DNA from: a virus | IMG/VR virus record: IMGVR_UViG_3300048800_000246 | Coordinates: 1-24,723 of that record | Strand: one strand, 5' to 3' | Length of the DNA: 24,723 nt | Shown here: piece by piece, positions 8,243 through 15,846 of the stretch | Numbering within the stretch: the first letter of the stretch is position 1 | How the letters are laid out: the number at the start of each line of letters is the position of its first letter | Notes under the pieces: generated by a model | Database searches by the model: none | Seen by the model: only the letters and a program-made list of their open reading frames with translations | Told to the model about the DNA's origin: nothing | Made by a program: the position numbers and the translations under genes

Positions 8243-9248
8243 CTACTTCCGACCAAACGCGGCGCGCACCGCGCTCATGGCGCCCAGGCCTGCATCCTGG
8301 ATGTAGCCGCGCATCACGGCCTCCGACTGGTGGCCGCTCTGCGCCATGATGTCGCGTGAGAGCTCGCCGGCGCTGGCGGCCTCCGTGATGAACCCGCTGC
8401 GCAGTGAGTGGCCCGCGAACTGGCTCTCCTCAAAGCCGGCACGCGTGGCAGCGTTCTTGACCACCCGCGCGACCGTCTTATCCGTCAGCCGGCCGTCGCG
8501 CACGTGGCCCCAGCGGTCTATGGGCCGGAAGAGCGGGCCGCTCTGGATCTCAGCAGCTTTCAGCCAGGTGCGCAGGGCCTGGACCGGGCAGAGCGGCCCC
8601 TCGATCGGCGGTATAAATTTGCTCGTGCCTTTCTTCGCCTGGTCGGTCTTGCTCTGGCGCACGCGGATCGTCAACATCAAGCCGATCTGCGCGTCGGCGA
8701 CGTCGAGCGCCACGAGCTCCGAGCGGCGGAAGGCGCCGGCGTAGCCCACCAAGAGCAGTGCGCGATCACGTCGGCTCATGAGGCTGTCGCCGGCGAGCGC
8801 GCCGATCATTGCCTCCAACACTGCCAGGCGGACCGGTGCCTTCTTCTGCGCTGCAGTGCCCAGCTTATATCGAATCCCTTTCATCACGACCCGCACGTGC
8901 TCGTCGTTGGTCGGATCCAGCTGGCCGTCGAGACGATGGTAGGCCGCGATCGCTGCGAGGGCGCGCTCCAGTGTCGAGATGCTCTTACGCGCTTCTGCCA
9001 GCAGCAGGAGATAGGCCACGATCACCACAGGCGACGCTGGCAGGGCGCAAACCTGGCGCTCGATACCAGAATGCCTCGAAGGCCTCGCGCGATGTAGCGT
9101 AGGCCCGTTTGGTGCTTGCCGCGTAGGAGTCTCGGGCATAAGCGCGGGCTTGCTGCTGTTCTATGTCCGATAACGTCCCTTCGCGGACATCAGCCGGCGC
9201 CACGACCATGGCCACCTGGCGCCGGCGCGCCCCGGCGGTTGCTTTCAT
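8243..9248 (-). pseudogene. Tyrosine recombinase/phage integrase, frameshifted
   Basis: The catalytic domain is intact in one frame (8243 to about 9057): an Arg in GAFRRSEL, Lys in RQSKTDQ, the HxxR box GHSLRSGF, SGHQSEAVMRGY with the second His, and the nucleophilic Tyr. The N-terminal SAM-like core-binding segment (ARDSYAASTKRAYATSREAF) lies in a different frame that starts at the ATG at 9248, preceded by AGGAG five bases away. Skipping one base near 9050 (for instance one C in GCGCCAGG) joins FEAFWYRA to QVCALPASPVVIVAYL, as in family members. The span of 1006 nt is one more than a multiple of three. Known: such enzymes integrate and excise phages and islands. A sequencing error would restore a working gene. 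Confidence 0.8.
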
Positions 9249-9345
9249 AGGGTCTCCTCGCCTTCGTAGGCTCTCCAACGCCTTGAAGAAGCACGCGCAC
9301 CGCGCTTGCAATTGCATGGCGTGCGGTCATTAGCTCGGCTGCGTG

Positions 9346-9477
9346 TCACTTCTTCCGCTTCGGCTTGGCGCCGGTTTGCTTCAAGCCTCGACCACCGACC
9401 TGCGCCCAATCCTTCATCTTCGGCGCCCGAACCCCGCGCCCTTTTCGGCCGCCACCGCCGCTCGACTTACTTGCCAT
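9346..9477 (-). CDS. Small basic glycine-rich protein (43 aa)
   Basis: The frame begins MASKSSGGGGRKGRGVRAPK and ends GAKPKRKK. The ATG at 9477 overlaps the stop of the DUF4417-like gene by 11 bp and has a strong GGAGGGGG a few bases upstream, so it is probably translated. It is highly basic and likely disordered, suggesting nucleic-acid binding. No family is recognised. Confidence 0.55.
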   Translation of the reverse strand: MASKSSGGGGRKGRGVRAPKMKDWAQVGGRGLKQTGAKPKRKK

Positions 9478-10204
9478 AGATTCCCCCTCCGAATTTCCCT
9501 TTCGCGACGTCGCGCTGCTCGGCGATCCATGCCCAGCAACGCGTCATGCACAGCTCGCGCACCTGCCGGCCGCCGCCAACGACCAGGAAGAGAATCGCCG
9601 ACGTGCCGGCGCGCTGACAGGCGATATCATGCTCGAACAGCATTTCATCCAGTCTGGCCGTGCAGCCCCGCGTCGCCCACGCCCGCCAGCCATGCGGGAC
9701 GCCGAGCAGGTTCAGGTCCTGGTGCTCGGGCGGCACATTCAGGTCGACGAAGATCCGGATGCCATGGCCGGCCCACCAGCGCGACAGCCAGCGTTTGCGG
9801 TAGACCTGGTGCAGCGCGACCGCCCTCGGCATCTGGACGAAGATGCTGAAGTTCGGCTCGACGGCGCTGACAACTCCGGCATTGACGACCGGCGCCGGAT
9901 TGCGCCAAAGCGCGTTGAACCGCTCGTCGGCCGTGTAGAAGTGGACGGTGCCGCCCTGCCAGCTCCGGCGGCCGCGGCTGCCCCAGCCCCACACTGGCAA
10001 GTCGAGCGCGTCAGCCTGGCACTCAAGCGGCAGCGCCGGCACGTCCCAAATGTTGTCCGATGGCCAGAGCGCATCGGGCACCCCAGGCGCTTGCAGCCAG
10101 AGCGAATGGCCTGCAATTTCCGCGAGCGGCTGCAACGCCCTCCGGCTCGACGTCGGCGCCGCCGGCGCAACCGCAAGATTCATGGTGCCCGCGATGGCCG
10201 TCAT
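9467..10204 (-). CDS. DUF4417-like protein
   Basis: This is 245 aa from the ATG at 10204, whose first base is shared with the TGA of the 24-codon ORF upstream; the frame is open further upstream but that part is non-coding in character. The region TVHFYTADERFNALWRNP, followed by VSAVEPNFSIFVQMPRA and the segment with KRWLSRWWAGHGIRIFVDL, resembles the DUF4417 family found in phages and mobile elements (HFY.DD.RFE.LW.NP, a P-D-F-S/DMP motif, then a stretch around I.V.P). The gene uses a weak ribosome-binding site, so translation probably depends on coupling. The family assignment is from memory of motifs and should be tested by profile search. The function of DUF4417 is unknown. Confidence 0.6.
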   Translation of the reverse strand: MTAIAGTMNLAVAPAAPTSSRRALQPLAEIAGHSLWLQAPGVPDALWPSDNIWDVPALPLECQADALDLPVWGWGSRGRRSWQGGTVHFYTADERFNALWRNPAPVVNAGVVSAVEPNFSIFVQMPRAVALHQVYRKRWLSRWWAGHGIRIFVDLNVPPEHQDLNLLGVPHGWRAWATRGCTARLDEMLFEHDIACQRAGTSAILFLVVGGGRQVRELCMTRCWAWIAEQRDVAKGKFGGGIYGK

Positions 10205-10278
10205 CACACGCTCGCCCCGGCCGCACGCAGCGCGGTTACGATCTCTGGCTGATTGGCATCGATGCGCTTGGCGCTCAT
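10204..10278 (-). pseudogene. N-terminal stub of a nuclease-like phage gene (24 codons)
   Basis: The ATG at 10278 has a perfect AGGAGG seven bases upstream and overlaps the stop of the 62-aa gene (ATGA). The peptide contains RIDANQPEIVTALRAAG. This is the characteristic opening of small phage VRR-NUC/Holliday-resolvase-like proteins, which normally continue for about 100 residues with a conserved CPDLLVG motif. Here a TGA follows at codon 25, and the DUF4417 ORF begins on its last base. Nothing resembling the nuclease core follows. Inferred: a deletion removed the body of the gene and left its strong start to drive the downstream gene. Confidence 0.5.
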
Positions 10279-10463
10279 TCAAGATCCTCCTGGTAAACCC
10301 AAGCGTGCTTTTCTCCGTCAATGTCAGTACACTCATAACGAACGACGGTTGCATATGCTGCCACGCTCTCAATCTTGACCATAGTGCCTGATGGGAGCGC
10401 TGGCGGGATGTAGCGAACGGTGGTTGCAAACTGCCCAACCTTGAATCTCGGCTTGCGGCTCAT
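10275..10463 (-). CDS. Small unknown protein (62 aa)
   Basis: It starts at an ATG at 10463 (MSRKPRFKVGQFATTVRYIP) and ends EKHAWVYQEDLE, overlapping the next ORF by four bases (ATGA). The frame is open back to 10505, so a longer start is possible. Predicted to be mostly beta, with a pattern (KVGQFATTVRYIPPALPSGTMVKIESV) like small SH3-like or KOW-type barrels; this is an impression only. It sits in a tightly packed run with ATGA and TGATG junctions, which points to a single transcript. Confidence 0.6.
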   Translation of the reverse strand: MSRKPRFKVGQFATTVRYIPPALPSGTMVKIESVAAYATVVRYECTDIDGEKHAWVYQEDLE

Positions 10464-10573
10464 AGTTTGCTCGCGTAATCGCTCCATGTGTTTTGCTGCG
10501 CCCACTTCGAAAGCCGGCTAAGATCAATGTCCAATGCCGATGGTCGAAGCGCCGCCCACTTACGCGCCGGCCT
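10460..10573 (-). pseudogene. 3' fragment of a lost gene upstream of the 62-aa ORF
   Basis: The frame ends in TGA overlapping the ATG at 10463. The encoded end, DIDLSRLSKWAQQNTWSDY followed by ASKL, looks like real protein and has GC-biased codons. The frame has no good start: it is closed by a TGA inside the palindrome at 10584-10595. The only start is a TTG at 10534. The simplest reading is the C-terminus of a gene whose front was removed at the repeat junction near 10560-10600. Confidence 0.35.
10556..10573. repeat. 18-bp direct repeat, copy 2
   Basis: Identical to 8197-8214. It lies between the tape measure stop and the DUF4417 cluster, beside palindrome block A. Together the copies could be the ends of a 2.4-kb insertion carrying the integrase. 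Confidence 0.4.
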
Positions 10574-10583
10574 TCTTATGGGA

Positions 10584-10603
10584 TTGACTTGTCAATCGCA
10601 TAG
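10584..10603 (-). repeat. Palindrome block A (TTGACNNGTCAA), after tape measure gene
   Basis: On the minus strand it reads CTATGCGATTGACAAGTCAA; the palindrome is TTGACAAGTCAA, with an extra A/T pair giving 14 bp. It shares the consensus CTATGSSRTTGACWWGTCAA with blocks at 13684-13703 and 15847-15866. It starts 4 bp before the tape measure stop codon on the plus strand. Confidence 0.6.
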
Positions 10604-10606
10604 TCG

Positions 10607-13174
10607 CTAGATTCCTGCCAGCGAGCGGATGAGCATATAGTTCATCGACAGGGATGCTTCGCCGCCCTGCGCCTGGTTGACGGTCAGGCTCATGTTGTTG
10701 CTGTTGACAATACTTGAAGCGCCGCCTATTACTGTGCTTGCCATCGAGGCGCTTGCGCCTGCCACGCCGGCCGCGCCCTGGCCCATGCCCATCTGCAAGC
10801 CGCGTGCAATGTCGCGGCCCATGCCTGCCATGAGCTCGGAAGGCGAGCCTAGCTGCAGATGAAAGTTAAAGCGGTCGGTGATGTTGGTCTTGATGAAATC
10901 GTCAAGCATCGACTGCAGTTCGCCCGCCTTATCCTGAATGCCTCTTATGAAGCCGTCGATCACGTCGCCGCCCCAGCGCAGCGCGTCATCCTTCAGGCCG
11001 GCGAACCATCCGCCGATGTTGCCCAGCAAGTCGCCAAGCGCGTGCAAGATCAAGTCGCCACCCAACGACCAGATGCGCTGCATGTCAGTCCACAGAGTAT
11101 CAGTCGTGTTCTTCAGGTCCACGCCAAGTTGATCCCAGTTGCCAGTAAGAACGTCCAGCAGCATATTGGCGACCCCGCCCAGGAAATCCGCGCCCTGCTG
11201 CCATATCGCGCTGATGAAGTCCCACGCCCACGTCACAACCGCCACGATCTGTTCGCCATGATCTTTCCAGAATGCTTGAATGGCAGCGAGCCACGTCTCA
11301 GTAGCCTGCGCGAGGCGCGCCAAGCCTGCCTGTATCGAGCCCGTCATGTCGCTGAAACGCTCGGCCAGTGAATTCGTCGTGGCGCTCGTCGCTGCGAAGC
11401 CCTGCTGCGCGCTGCCGAGCCAGCCGGTCAGCTGCGTGACGAATGCCTGGATCTTCGGCCCATACTCGACGAATGCCTTTTGAAACGACGTGGCGACAGT
11501 GCCGACCTGCTTGATAAATTCGTCTATCTGTGGCTTATGCTCGGTAAACGCCTTTTGCAACTCTACGCCGACGGCCTGAATGTCATGGCCCAGATCTTGC
11601 ACATTCTTCGTTGTCGCATCATTGCCAAAGGTTTTAATCAGCCAGTCCGTTGCGCTTTGCAGGGTGGGCAGGAACGCGGTCACCAGAGGCTCGGTCAAGT
11701 CAACGAGCTGGTTGTGGAGCCGCTCTAATTTCCCGCTTGTGGTATCGCCCATCGCCGCTGCCAGGCCGCCAACTTTGGCTTCCACCGCCGCCAGGACAAC
11801 CGCTTGCGCGCCGGCGATGTCGTTGTGCTTCTGCATCGTTTTGATGGAGGTAATTTGCTCTGCTGTCAAGTAGATTTGCGCCCTGCGCAGTAAGCCCATA
11901 TTTTTGATTGGGTCTTCCAGTACCCGGCCCAGCATGTCTACTGCGGGTGTTAGCTCCATGCCCGTTTTTGCTGCAAAGTCCTCCCCGGCCTGCATCAGCG
12001 CCGGCATAGTATCTTTGCCGATCGTCTCGAAAGTAGAAGCCATCATCTCTGCTTGGATGATCTGTTCTTTCGAGTAGGTCGTGACCTTACTGATCGAGGT
12101 CGCCAGATCCACAAGCGATTTTCCGCTCATGTGCTCGATCGTCTGTGTCACCGCCGGTGAAAAGCCAAGTGCCACGTCCCCCCACGTTGCCTTAATTTTG
12201 GCCGCCTGTTTCTCGTAGGCCGCTGTCGTCTTATCCAACTGTTTGGTCTCGGCCTCTTGCATCTTTGTCTGCATCGCCGTGTAAGACGCCAATTGTTTGG
12301 TGTGTGCTTCATCGGCGATCTTAACTTCTTTGTCGTAGCGCACCTGCGCGGCGACGGTTGCTTTGTCGAAGGCTTTATTTTCTTTTTCGATTTGCCGCTC
12401 GATGGCTTGCAGCCGCCTGTCTTCCTGCTTCTTGGCGGCGGCCTCGGCTTTTGACTCTTGCAGCTTGGCGGCGTCCTCTTGTGCCGTGGTGGTTTTGTCC
12501 AACGCTTCAAGCTCTATCTGGAGCCGCGCGTACTCTGCGGATGAGTGCGTTGCTGCCATCTTTTCGAGGATGGACGTGCGCTTGGTATTCGACGTGGTTT
12601 CGATGCCGGCCAGCTTGTCAGCGAGGTTCTGCTGCCGCTGCTCTTGCGCATCGGCAAAGTCGGACTTCACCGTGTCCATTGCTTCGTTGAGTGATGCGAT
12701 GCGGTCGGCGTGAGAGGCTTCCATGTTGTTCAGTTGGTCGTTGAAGGCGCTCGCCTTATCGGCCATCTTCGAGAGAAAATCTGTGTTCGACGTTTCGATC
12801 TGTTGCGTCATGGCGGCCACCTTTTCGGCGGTCGCCGTTGAGAGGTCGCTCATCCGCTGATTGTAGGAGTCGGTCAGCTCGCTCATCTTGGCGATGGCAT
12901 CAGCGTTGGCCCCAGTGACGATCTCGGTCGTCGCGCCGATGTTGCCCGTGATGACATTCAGCCGCGTCAAAACGTCTTCAAATCCCATTGCGTTTGAAAC
13001 CGCGTCGCCCAGGCCGCCGACAAACGCGGCGATGCCATCGACGAGTGCCAGGATCGGAACTAGGGCGGAGCCAGCAGCGCCCTCCATACCTCCGAGGAGT
13101 CCTGTGAAATTCTGGATGATGTCGCTGCCCATGTCATCGATCGAAAGCGCGCCTACAATATCTAGGTCACCCAT
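10607..13174 (-). CDS. Phage tail tape measure protein
   Basis: This is 855 aa from the ATG at 13174, which overlaps the stop of the upstream gene by eight bases; the frame is open to 13366 but that part belongs to the neighbour. The N-terminal part is Gly/Ala/Ile-rich and hydrophobic, followed by a long charged coiled-coil rich in Lys, Gln and Ala (about 90-350). A middle region with KSLVDLATSISKVTTYSKEQI resembles tape measure core domains. Hydrophobic Trp-rich segments follow, and near the end comes GSPSELMAGMGRDIARGLQ, a signature of tape measure C-termini. Known: the protein sets tail length and assists DNA ejection in siphoviruses and myoviruses. No tail-tip, baseplate or fibre gene follows, so it is probably orphaned. 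Confidence 0.88.
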   Translation of the reverse strand: MGDLDIVGALSIDDMGSDIIQNFTGLLGGMEGAAGSALVPILALVDGIAAFVGGLGDAVSNAMGFEDVLTRLNVITGNIGATTEIVTGANADAIAKMSELTDSYNQRMSDLSTATAEKVAAMTQQIETSNTDFLSKMADKASAFNDQLNNMEASHADRIASLNEAMDTVKSDFADAQEQRQQNLADKLAGIETTSNTKRTSILEKMAATHSSAEYARLQIELEALDKTTTAQEDAAKLQESKAEAAAKKQEDRRLQAIERQIEKENKAFDKATVAAQVRYDKEVKIADEAHTKQLASYTAMQTKMQEAETKQLDKTTAAYEKQAAKIKATWGDVALGFSPAVTQTIEHMSGKSLVDLATSISKVTTYSKEQIIQAEMMASTFETIGKDTMPALMQAGEDFAAKTGMELTPAVDMLGRVLEDPIKNMGLLRRAQIYLTAEQITSIKTMQKHNDIAGAQAVVLAAVEAKVGGLAAAMGDTTSGKLERLHNQLVDLTEPLVTAFLPTLQSATDWLIKTFGNDATTKNVQDLGHDIQAVGVELQKAFTEHKPQIDEFIKQVGTVATSFQKAFVEYGPKIQAFVTQLTGWLGSAQQGFAATSATTNSLAERFSDMTGSIQAGLARLAQATETWLAAIQAFWKDHGEQIVAVVTWAWDFISAIWQQGADFLGGVANMLLDVLTGNWDQLGVDLKNTTDTLWTDMQRIWSLGGDLILHALGDLLGNIGGWFAGLKDDALRWGGDVIDGFIRGIQDKAGELQSMLDDFIKTNITDRFNFHLQLGSPSELMAGMGRDIARGLQMGMGQGAAGVAGASASMASTVIGGASSIVNSNNMSLTVNQAQGGEASLSMNYMLIRSLAGI

Positions 13175-13604
13175 TCGGCCACCGCCTTTTCCCGACAGCT
13201 TTTGCTGCCGGTCCAAACAGCGCCACCATTTTGATGGCGAGTGCAAGCCTCTGCTTAAACGACAGATGCGGGAGTGCTCGAAGGCGCGAACTCTCTTGGT
13301 TGAGAGCTTCAGCCATTCGCTCGTGCAAACCGAAAAACAATCGCCAGAAATCCTCTTCACTAGCATCCCGAACGTCGGCTACGGTGAACCCACACAGAAC
13401 GGCGATCATTGGGCCTAGTTCATCCCTGGTTTTCGCCAGCGCAGGTCTCAATGCAACCACCCTCACCCGGTCAACCGTGAGGCGCTGGACGATGAAGAGG
13501 TAGTGCTTATTCCCGAGCAGCCAATCACGTTCCTGCTCAGTCGGAACACGAAAATGCGCAAGCCGGCCTGTTGACAGTCGAAGTGTGAATGTTTCAGATC
13601 CCAT
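13167..13604 (-). CDS. Putative tail assembly chaperone
   Basis: This 145-aa protein has a good start at 13604 (GGAGGG seven bases upstream). It ends eight bases inside the tape measure gene. The N-terminus is a beta-type segment (FTLRLSTGRLAHFRVPTEQERD), the rest helical (EDFWRLFFGLHERMAEALNQ). Sequence alone does not identify it. In tailed phages the gene just before the tape measure is usually the tail assembly chaperone, often expressed as two forms by frameshifting. I see no obvious slippery site leading to a second frame, so this is a positional call. Confidence 0.5.
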   Translation of the reverse strand: MGSETFTLRLSTGRLAHFRVPTEQERDWLLGNKHYLFIVQRLTVDRVRVVALRPALAKTRDELGPMIAVLCGFTVADVRDASEEDFWRLFFGLHERMAEALNQESSRLRALPHLSFKQRLALAIKMVALFGPAAKAVGKRRWPNG

Positions 13605-13608
13605 GTCT

Positions 13609-13701
13609 CTACCCTCCGTCGATCATTCGTGGCCTCACGGCGTAGCGTGTGGCCGGCCTCGCGCAACCCACGTGGTTATAATCTTGACATGTCAATGCCA
13701 T
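13609..13701 (-). CDS. Short ORF (30 aa) spanning palindrome block B
   Basis: The ATG at 13701 has AAGGA four bases upstream and lies 14 bp past the large terminase stop. The peptide begins MALTCQDYNHVGC; its TAG lies four bases before the start of the next gene. The start region coincides with the palindrome TTGACATGTCAA. It could be a coupling or leader ORF, or chance. The palindrome blocks at 15847 and 10584 also open short frames, MALTCQWYGRG and MRLTSQSHKKAGA. Confidence 0.3.
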   Translation of the reverse strand: MALTCQDYNHVGCARPATRYAVRPRMIDGG

Positions 13702-13703
13702 AG
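13684..13703 (-). repeat. Palindrome block B (TTGACNNGTCAA), between terminase and tail genes
   Basis: The minus strand reads CTATGGCATTGACATGTCAA, with a 12-bp perfect palindrome. It lies in the gap of about 110 bp between the large terminase and the tail chaperone, where head genes would be expected in a complete phage. Confidence 0.6.
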
Positions 13704-13714
13704 CATCCTTGCCC

Positions 13715-15457
13715 CTACCACCCCCGGCGCTGCGCCGCCGCCAGGCGCGGATCGTAGCCGGGTGGCAGTTGCGGCGCTGCCTGAAATGCAGCGCCCCGCG
13801 CGAAGTCCGCGATCTCGGCGTCGAGTCCGCTCAGACCCTCTTCCAGGTCCGCGCGGGCCGGCACCCTGCCACCTTCTGGATCCGCTTCAAGCGGCGGCGC
13901 TTCGAGCGGCTCACCCGGCTTTGCAAACCCTTCGCCTTTTGCCCAGAGAGCCATGTCTTCATCGCTCGGCGCCGCGCCGGCGGGAAGCAGGAGCTCCGTC
14001 CACAAAAAAACGAACGAATCGAGTCTTCCTGGGCTCTTCGCTGAGCCAGCGGTGTAACCGCACAGCTCGCCTTCGAGCTTGTCAAAATGCCCCATGTGGT
14101 GGATTTTTTTCTGCTCTGAAAGGGCCGCCACTGGTTCGGCTCTCGTGATCTTTCCGCGTGAGGCATGAATGAGCTTGACGGGCGGAGCGCCTTTCACCGT
14201 CCCTATCGTGACTTTCACCATCTCTCCGCCATTATTTGACTCCGCGACCATCCGGTCACCCCTGTATTTGTTATACGCGCCGACGGCGATGCTTGCCCAC
14301 ACTTCCGGCGACGCAATCTGCGACAGGTCTTCGAGCAGGAAGCCGTGAATCTCAGTGAACCCCTTGCAGCGGCACGGCCCGATGCCGCCCACGACGATGC
14401 CCGCTTCGTCGCTGGTCGCGTTGCCCGTCGCCGATGGGTCAATCGCCACAGCGATACGAGTAAGCTGCGGGATCGTCGTCACGCGCAGCGCGTCGATGTC
14501 CGTCTGGATCCAGAGCCCGCCTTGTGCAATCACCACATCCTGCTGGCATTCCCGAACGAAAGCCCGCGAGCCCCAAGTCTTAACGAAACCCAGGCACTCA
14601 ACGAGGCCCTGCCCTGCCCATGTGGGCGTGCCCTCGATAACCAATTCTCCGTTTTCGCTCTTGATCGCGAAATCCTCCAACGCTTTGTACGGACCGCTGA
14701 CGATTCTGTCGGCCAGGAAGTCCGCGCGACCGTCCGCCAGCCTGGCAAAGACACCGTTCGGCAGCACCAGGTTCTGGATGGCCAGCACCGCGCAGTCTGG
14801 GGAACCCACCGGCAGCACCGTCGCGGTCAGGGTGTCGATCTTCTTGGTCGTCGCCGCCGGCGAATCTTGCAAGTCGTCAATGTCGTCGAGCACCATCAGA
14901 TCCGGCCGATCCGCTTCAACCTTGATCCCTCGCGTGGCCGTGTCCAGGCCCAGCGCGTCGATAGTGTAATTTGCTGTGCGCAATCGGTTGCGTCTCCAGC
15001 CCTTCGACATTCCATATTTGTTGACGGCCCGGTCTACTCCGCACGATTCCAGCATGGCCGCAATCGTTGCGACGTGCTTGTCAGCCTGGTCCTGCGTTTC
15101 GCTGATGTACACCGCGTACCGACGGATGCGCCGCTCGCAGAGCGCCACGACCATCAGCTCCGCACTTGTTGACTTGGCGCCGCCACGCGGCCAGATAGCC
15201 ACAAATGGGCGTGGGCGCTCCGCGGGCCGGATGGACCAGACCCACTCCCAGAAGACGACATGCCGCTCAGCGAAGCCAGCGACGACGTATTTGTCAAAGA
15301 GTGAGCGCAGCCAGGCTTGCCAGCCTAGTGCGGCCAGTCTCTCACTGGTCGAAGTCGGTTTGCTCAGTGCCGGCGCCTGCGGTGGTGACGCCAGCCCGAT
15401 TGTCGCTGGCGTCAGACTGAATCCTTGCGACGGTTTCCGATGGAATAAAGCTGCCAA
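13715..15457 (-). CDS. terL: Phage terminase large subunit
   Basis: This 580-aa protein is the packaging ATPase-nuclease. Walker A is at about residues 88-97 (AIWPRGGAKS), Walker B at 187-193 (LMVLDDID). The C-terminal nuclease domain has AVAIDPSATGNATSDEAG (Asp340), RMVAESNNGGEMV (Glu406) and RLDSFVFLWTELL with a third acidic residue. The C-terminal 60 residues are acidic and disordered. The only start before the conserved part is a TTG at 15457 inside the small subunit gene, with GGCGGTG upstream. The 116-bp overlap is long, so the start is uncertain. Powers DNA translocation into the prohead; no prohead genes are present here. Confidence 0.92.
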   Translation of the reverse strand: MAALFHRKPSQGFSLTPATIGLASPPQAPALSKPTSTSERLAALGWQAWLRSLFDKYVVAGFAERHVVFWEWVWSIRPAERPRPFVAIWPRGGAKSTSAELMVVALCERRIRRYAVYISETQDQADKHVATIAAMLESCGVDRAVNKYGMSKGWRRNRLRTANYTIDALGLDTATRGIKVEADRPDLMVLDDIDDLQDSPAATTKKIDTLTATVLPVGSPDCAVLAIQNLVLPNGVFARLADGRADFLADRIVSGPYKALEDFAIKSENGELVIEGTPTWAGQGLVECLGFVKTWGSRAFVRECQQDVVIAQGGLWIQTDIDALRVTTIPQLTRIAVAIDPSATGNATSDEAGIVVGGIGPCRCKGFTEIHGFLLEDLSQIASPEVWASIAVGAYNKYRGDRMVAESNNGGEMVKVTIGTVKGAPPVKLIHASRGKITRAEPVAALSEQKKIHHMGHFDKLEGELCGYTAGSAKSPGRLDSFVFLWTELLLPAGAAPSDEDMALWAKGEGFAKPGEPLEAPPLEADPEGGRVPARADLEEGLSGLDAEIADFARGAAFQAAPQLPPGYDPRLAAAQRRGW

Positions 15458-15842
15458 GTAAGATCACCGCCTCGAGTGCGGCCCTCCATGATGTAGGACG
15501 TATCTTCTCGTTGCTGAGCGCGGCGACCGTCTTCTCCGAAGCCAGTTTCAGCGCGTTCAGGAAGTTGATCACCGTCTCGCGCCCGACCTCGGTGAGCATC
15601 TGCACGTCCCACGCGCTCGCCCTTGCCGGCCAATCAAATTGCGCGCTGTCTTTGGTCCACTGCCCTGAGACCTGCTGATTGTTACCCTGCTGCTTTTTGT
15701 TGCGTTTCGTTGCTTTCGGCTCGACGACCTGATACGCCGCCACGAGCGACCGCGCCGGCCCGAGGCTGCGATAGATCAGGAAACGGACATAGGCAGCGTC
15801 GCTCTCGTCTTCGCGCTGCTCCCATAGATCACCCACGGCCAT
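15342..15842 (-). CDS. Putative terminase small subunit
   Basis: This 166-aa protein has the pattern WEQREDESDAAYVRFLIYRS, then LGPARSLVAAYQVVE, and later SGQWTKDSAQFDWPARASAWD. This matches a common phage protein encoded just before large terminase (W-E.-PGES..A...F..YRD.GP.RS, ending W..RA.A.D), taken to recognise DNA for packaging. A Lys/Asn/Gln-rich linker (about 43-60) separates the two parts. The ATG at 15842 is the only upstream start and has no Shine-Dalgarno motif. Palindrome block C lies five bases before it, so initiation may be coupled or regulated there. Confidence 0.7.
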   Translation of the reverse strand: MAVGDLWEQREDESDAAYVRFLIYRSLGPARSLVAAYQVVEPKATKRNKKQQGNNQQVSGQWTKDSAQFDWPARASAWDVQMLTEVGRETVINFLNALKLASEKTVAALSNEKIRPTSWRAALEAVILLGSFIPSETVARIQSDASDNRAGVTTAGAGTEQTDFDQ

Positions 15843-15846
15843 ACCA

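Noticed and set aside
7895-8359. 154-codon plus-strand frame across the intergenic region
   Set aside because: No coding bias in its first 300 bases; it then runs antisense into the integrase gene.
8408-9097. Long plus-strand frame opposite the integrase
   Set aside because: The minus strand carries conserved integrase residues; high GC produces long antisense frames.
9645-9992. Alternative minus-strand frame within the DUF4417-like gene
   Set aside because: It is Arg/Pro/Ala-rich low complexity, while the other frame carries the family-like motifs.
10584-10603. Palindrome blocks as sigma70 promoters
   Set aside because: TTGACA-like words are present, but the nearest TATAAC or CATAAG is only about nine bases away, and no proper -10 is found at 16-18 bases.
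14345-15172. 275-codon plus-strand frame opposite large terminase
   Set aside because: The minus-strand terminase is unmistakable; this frame is its shadow.
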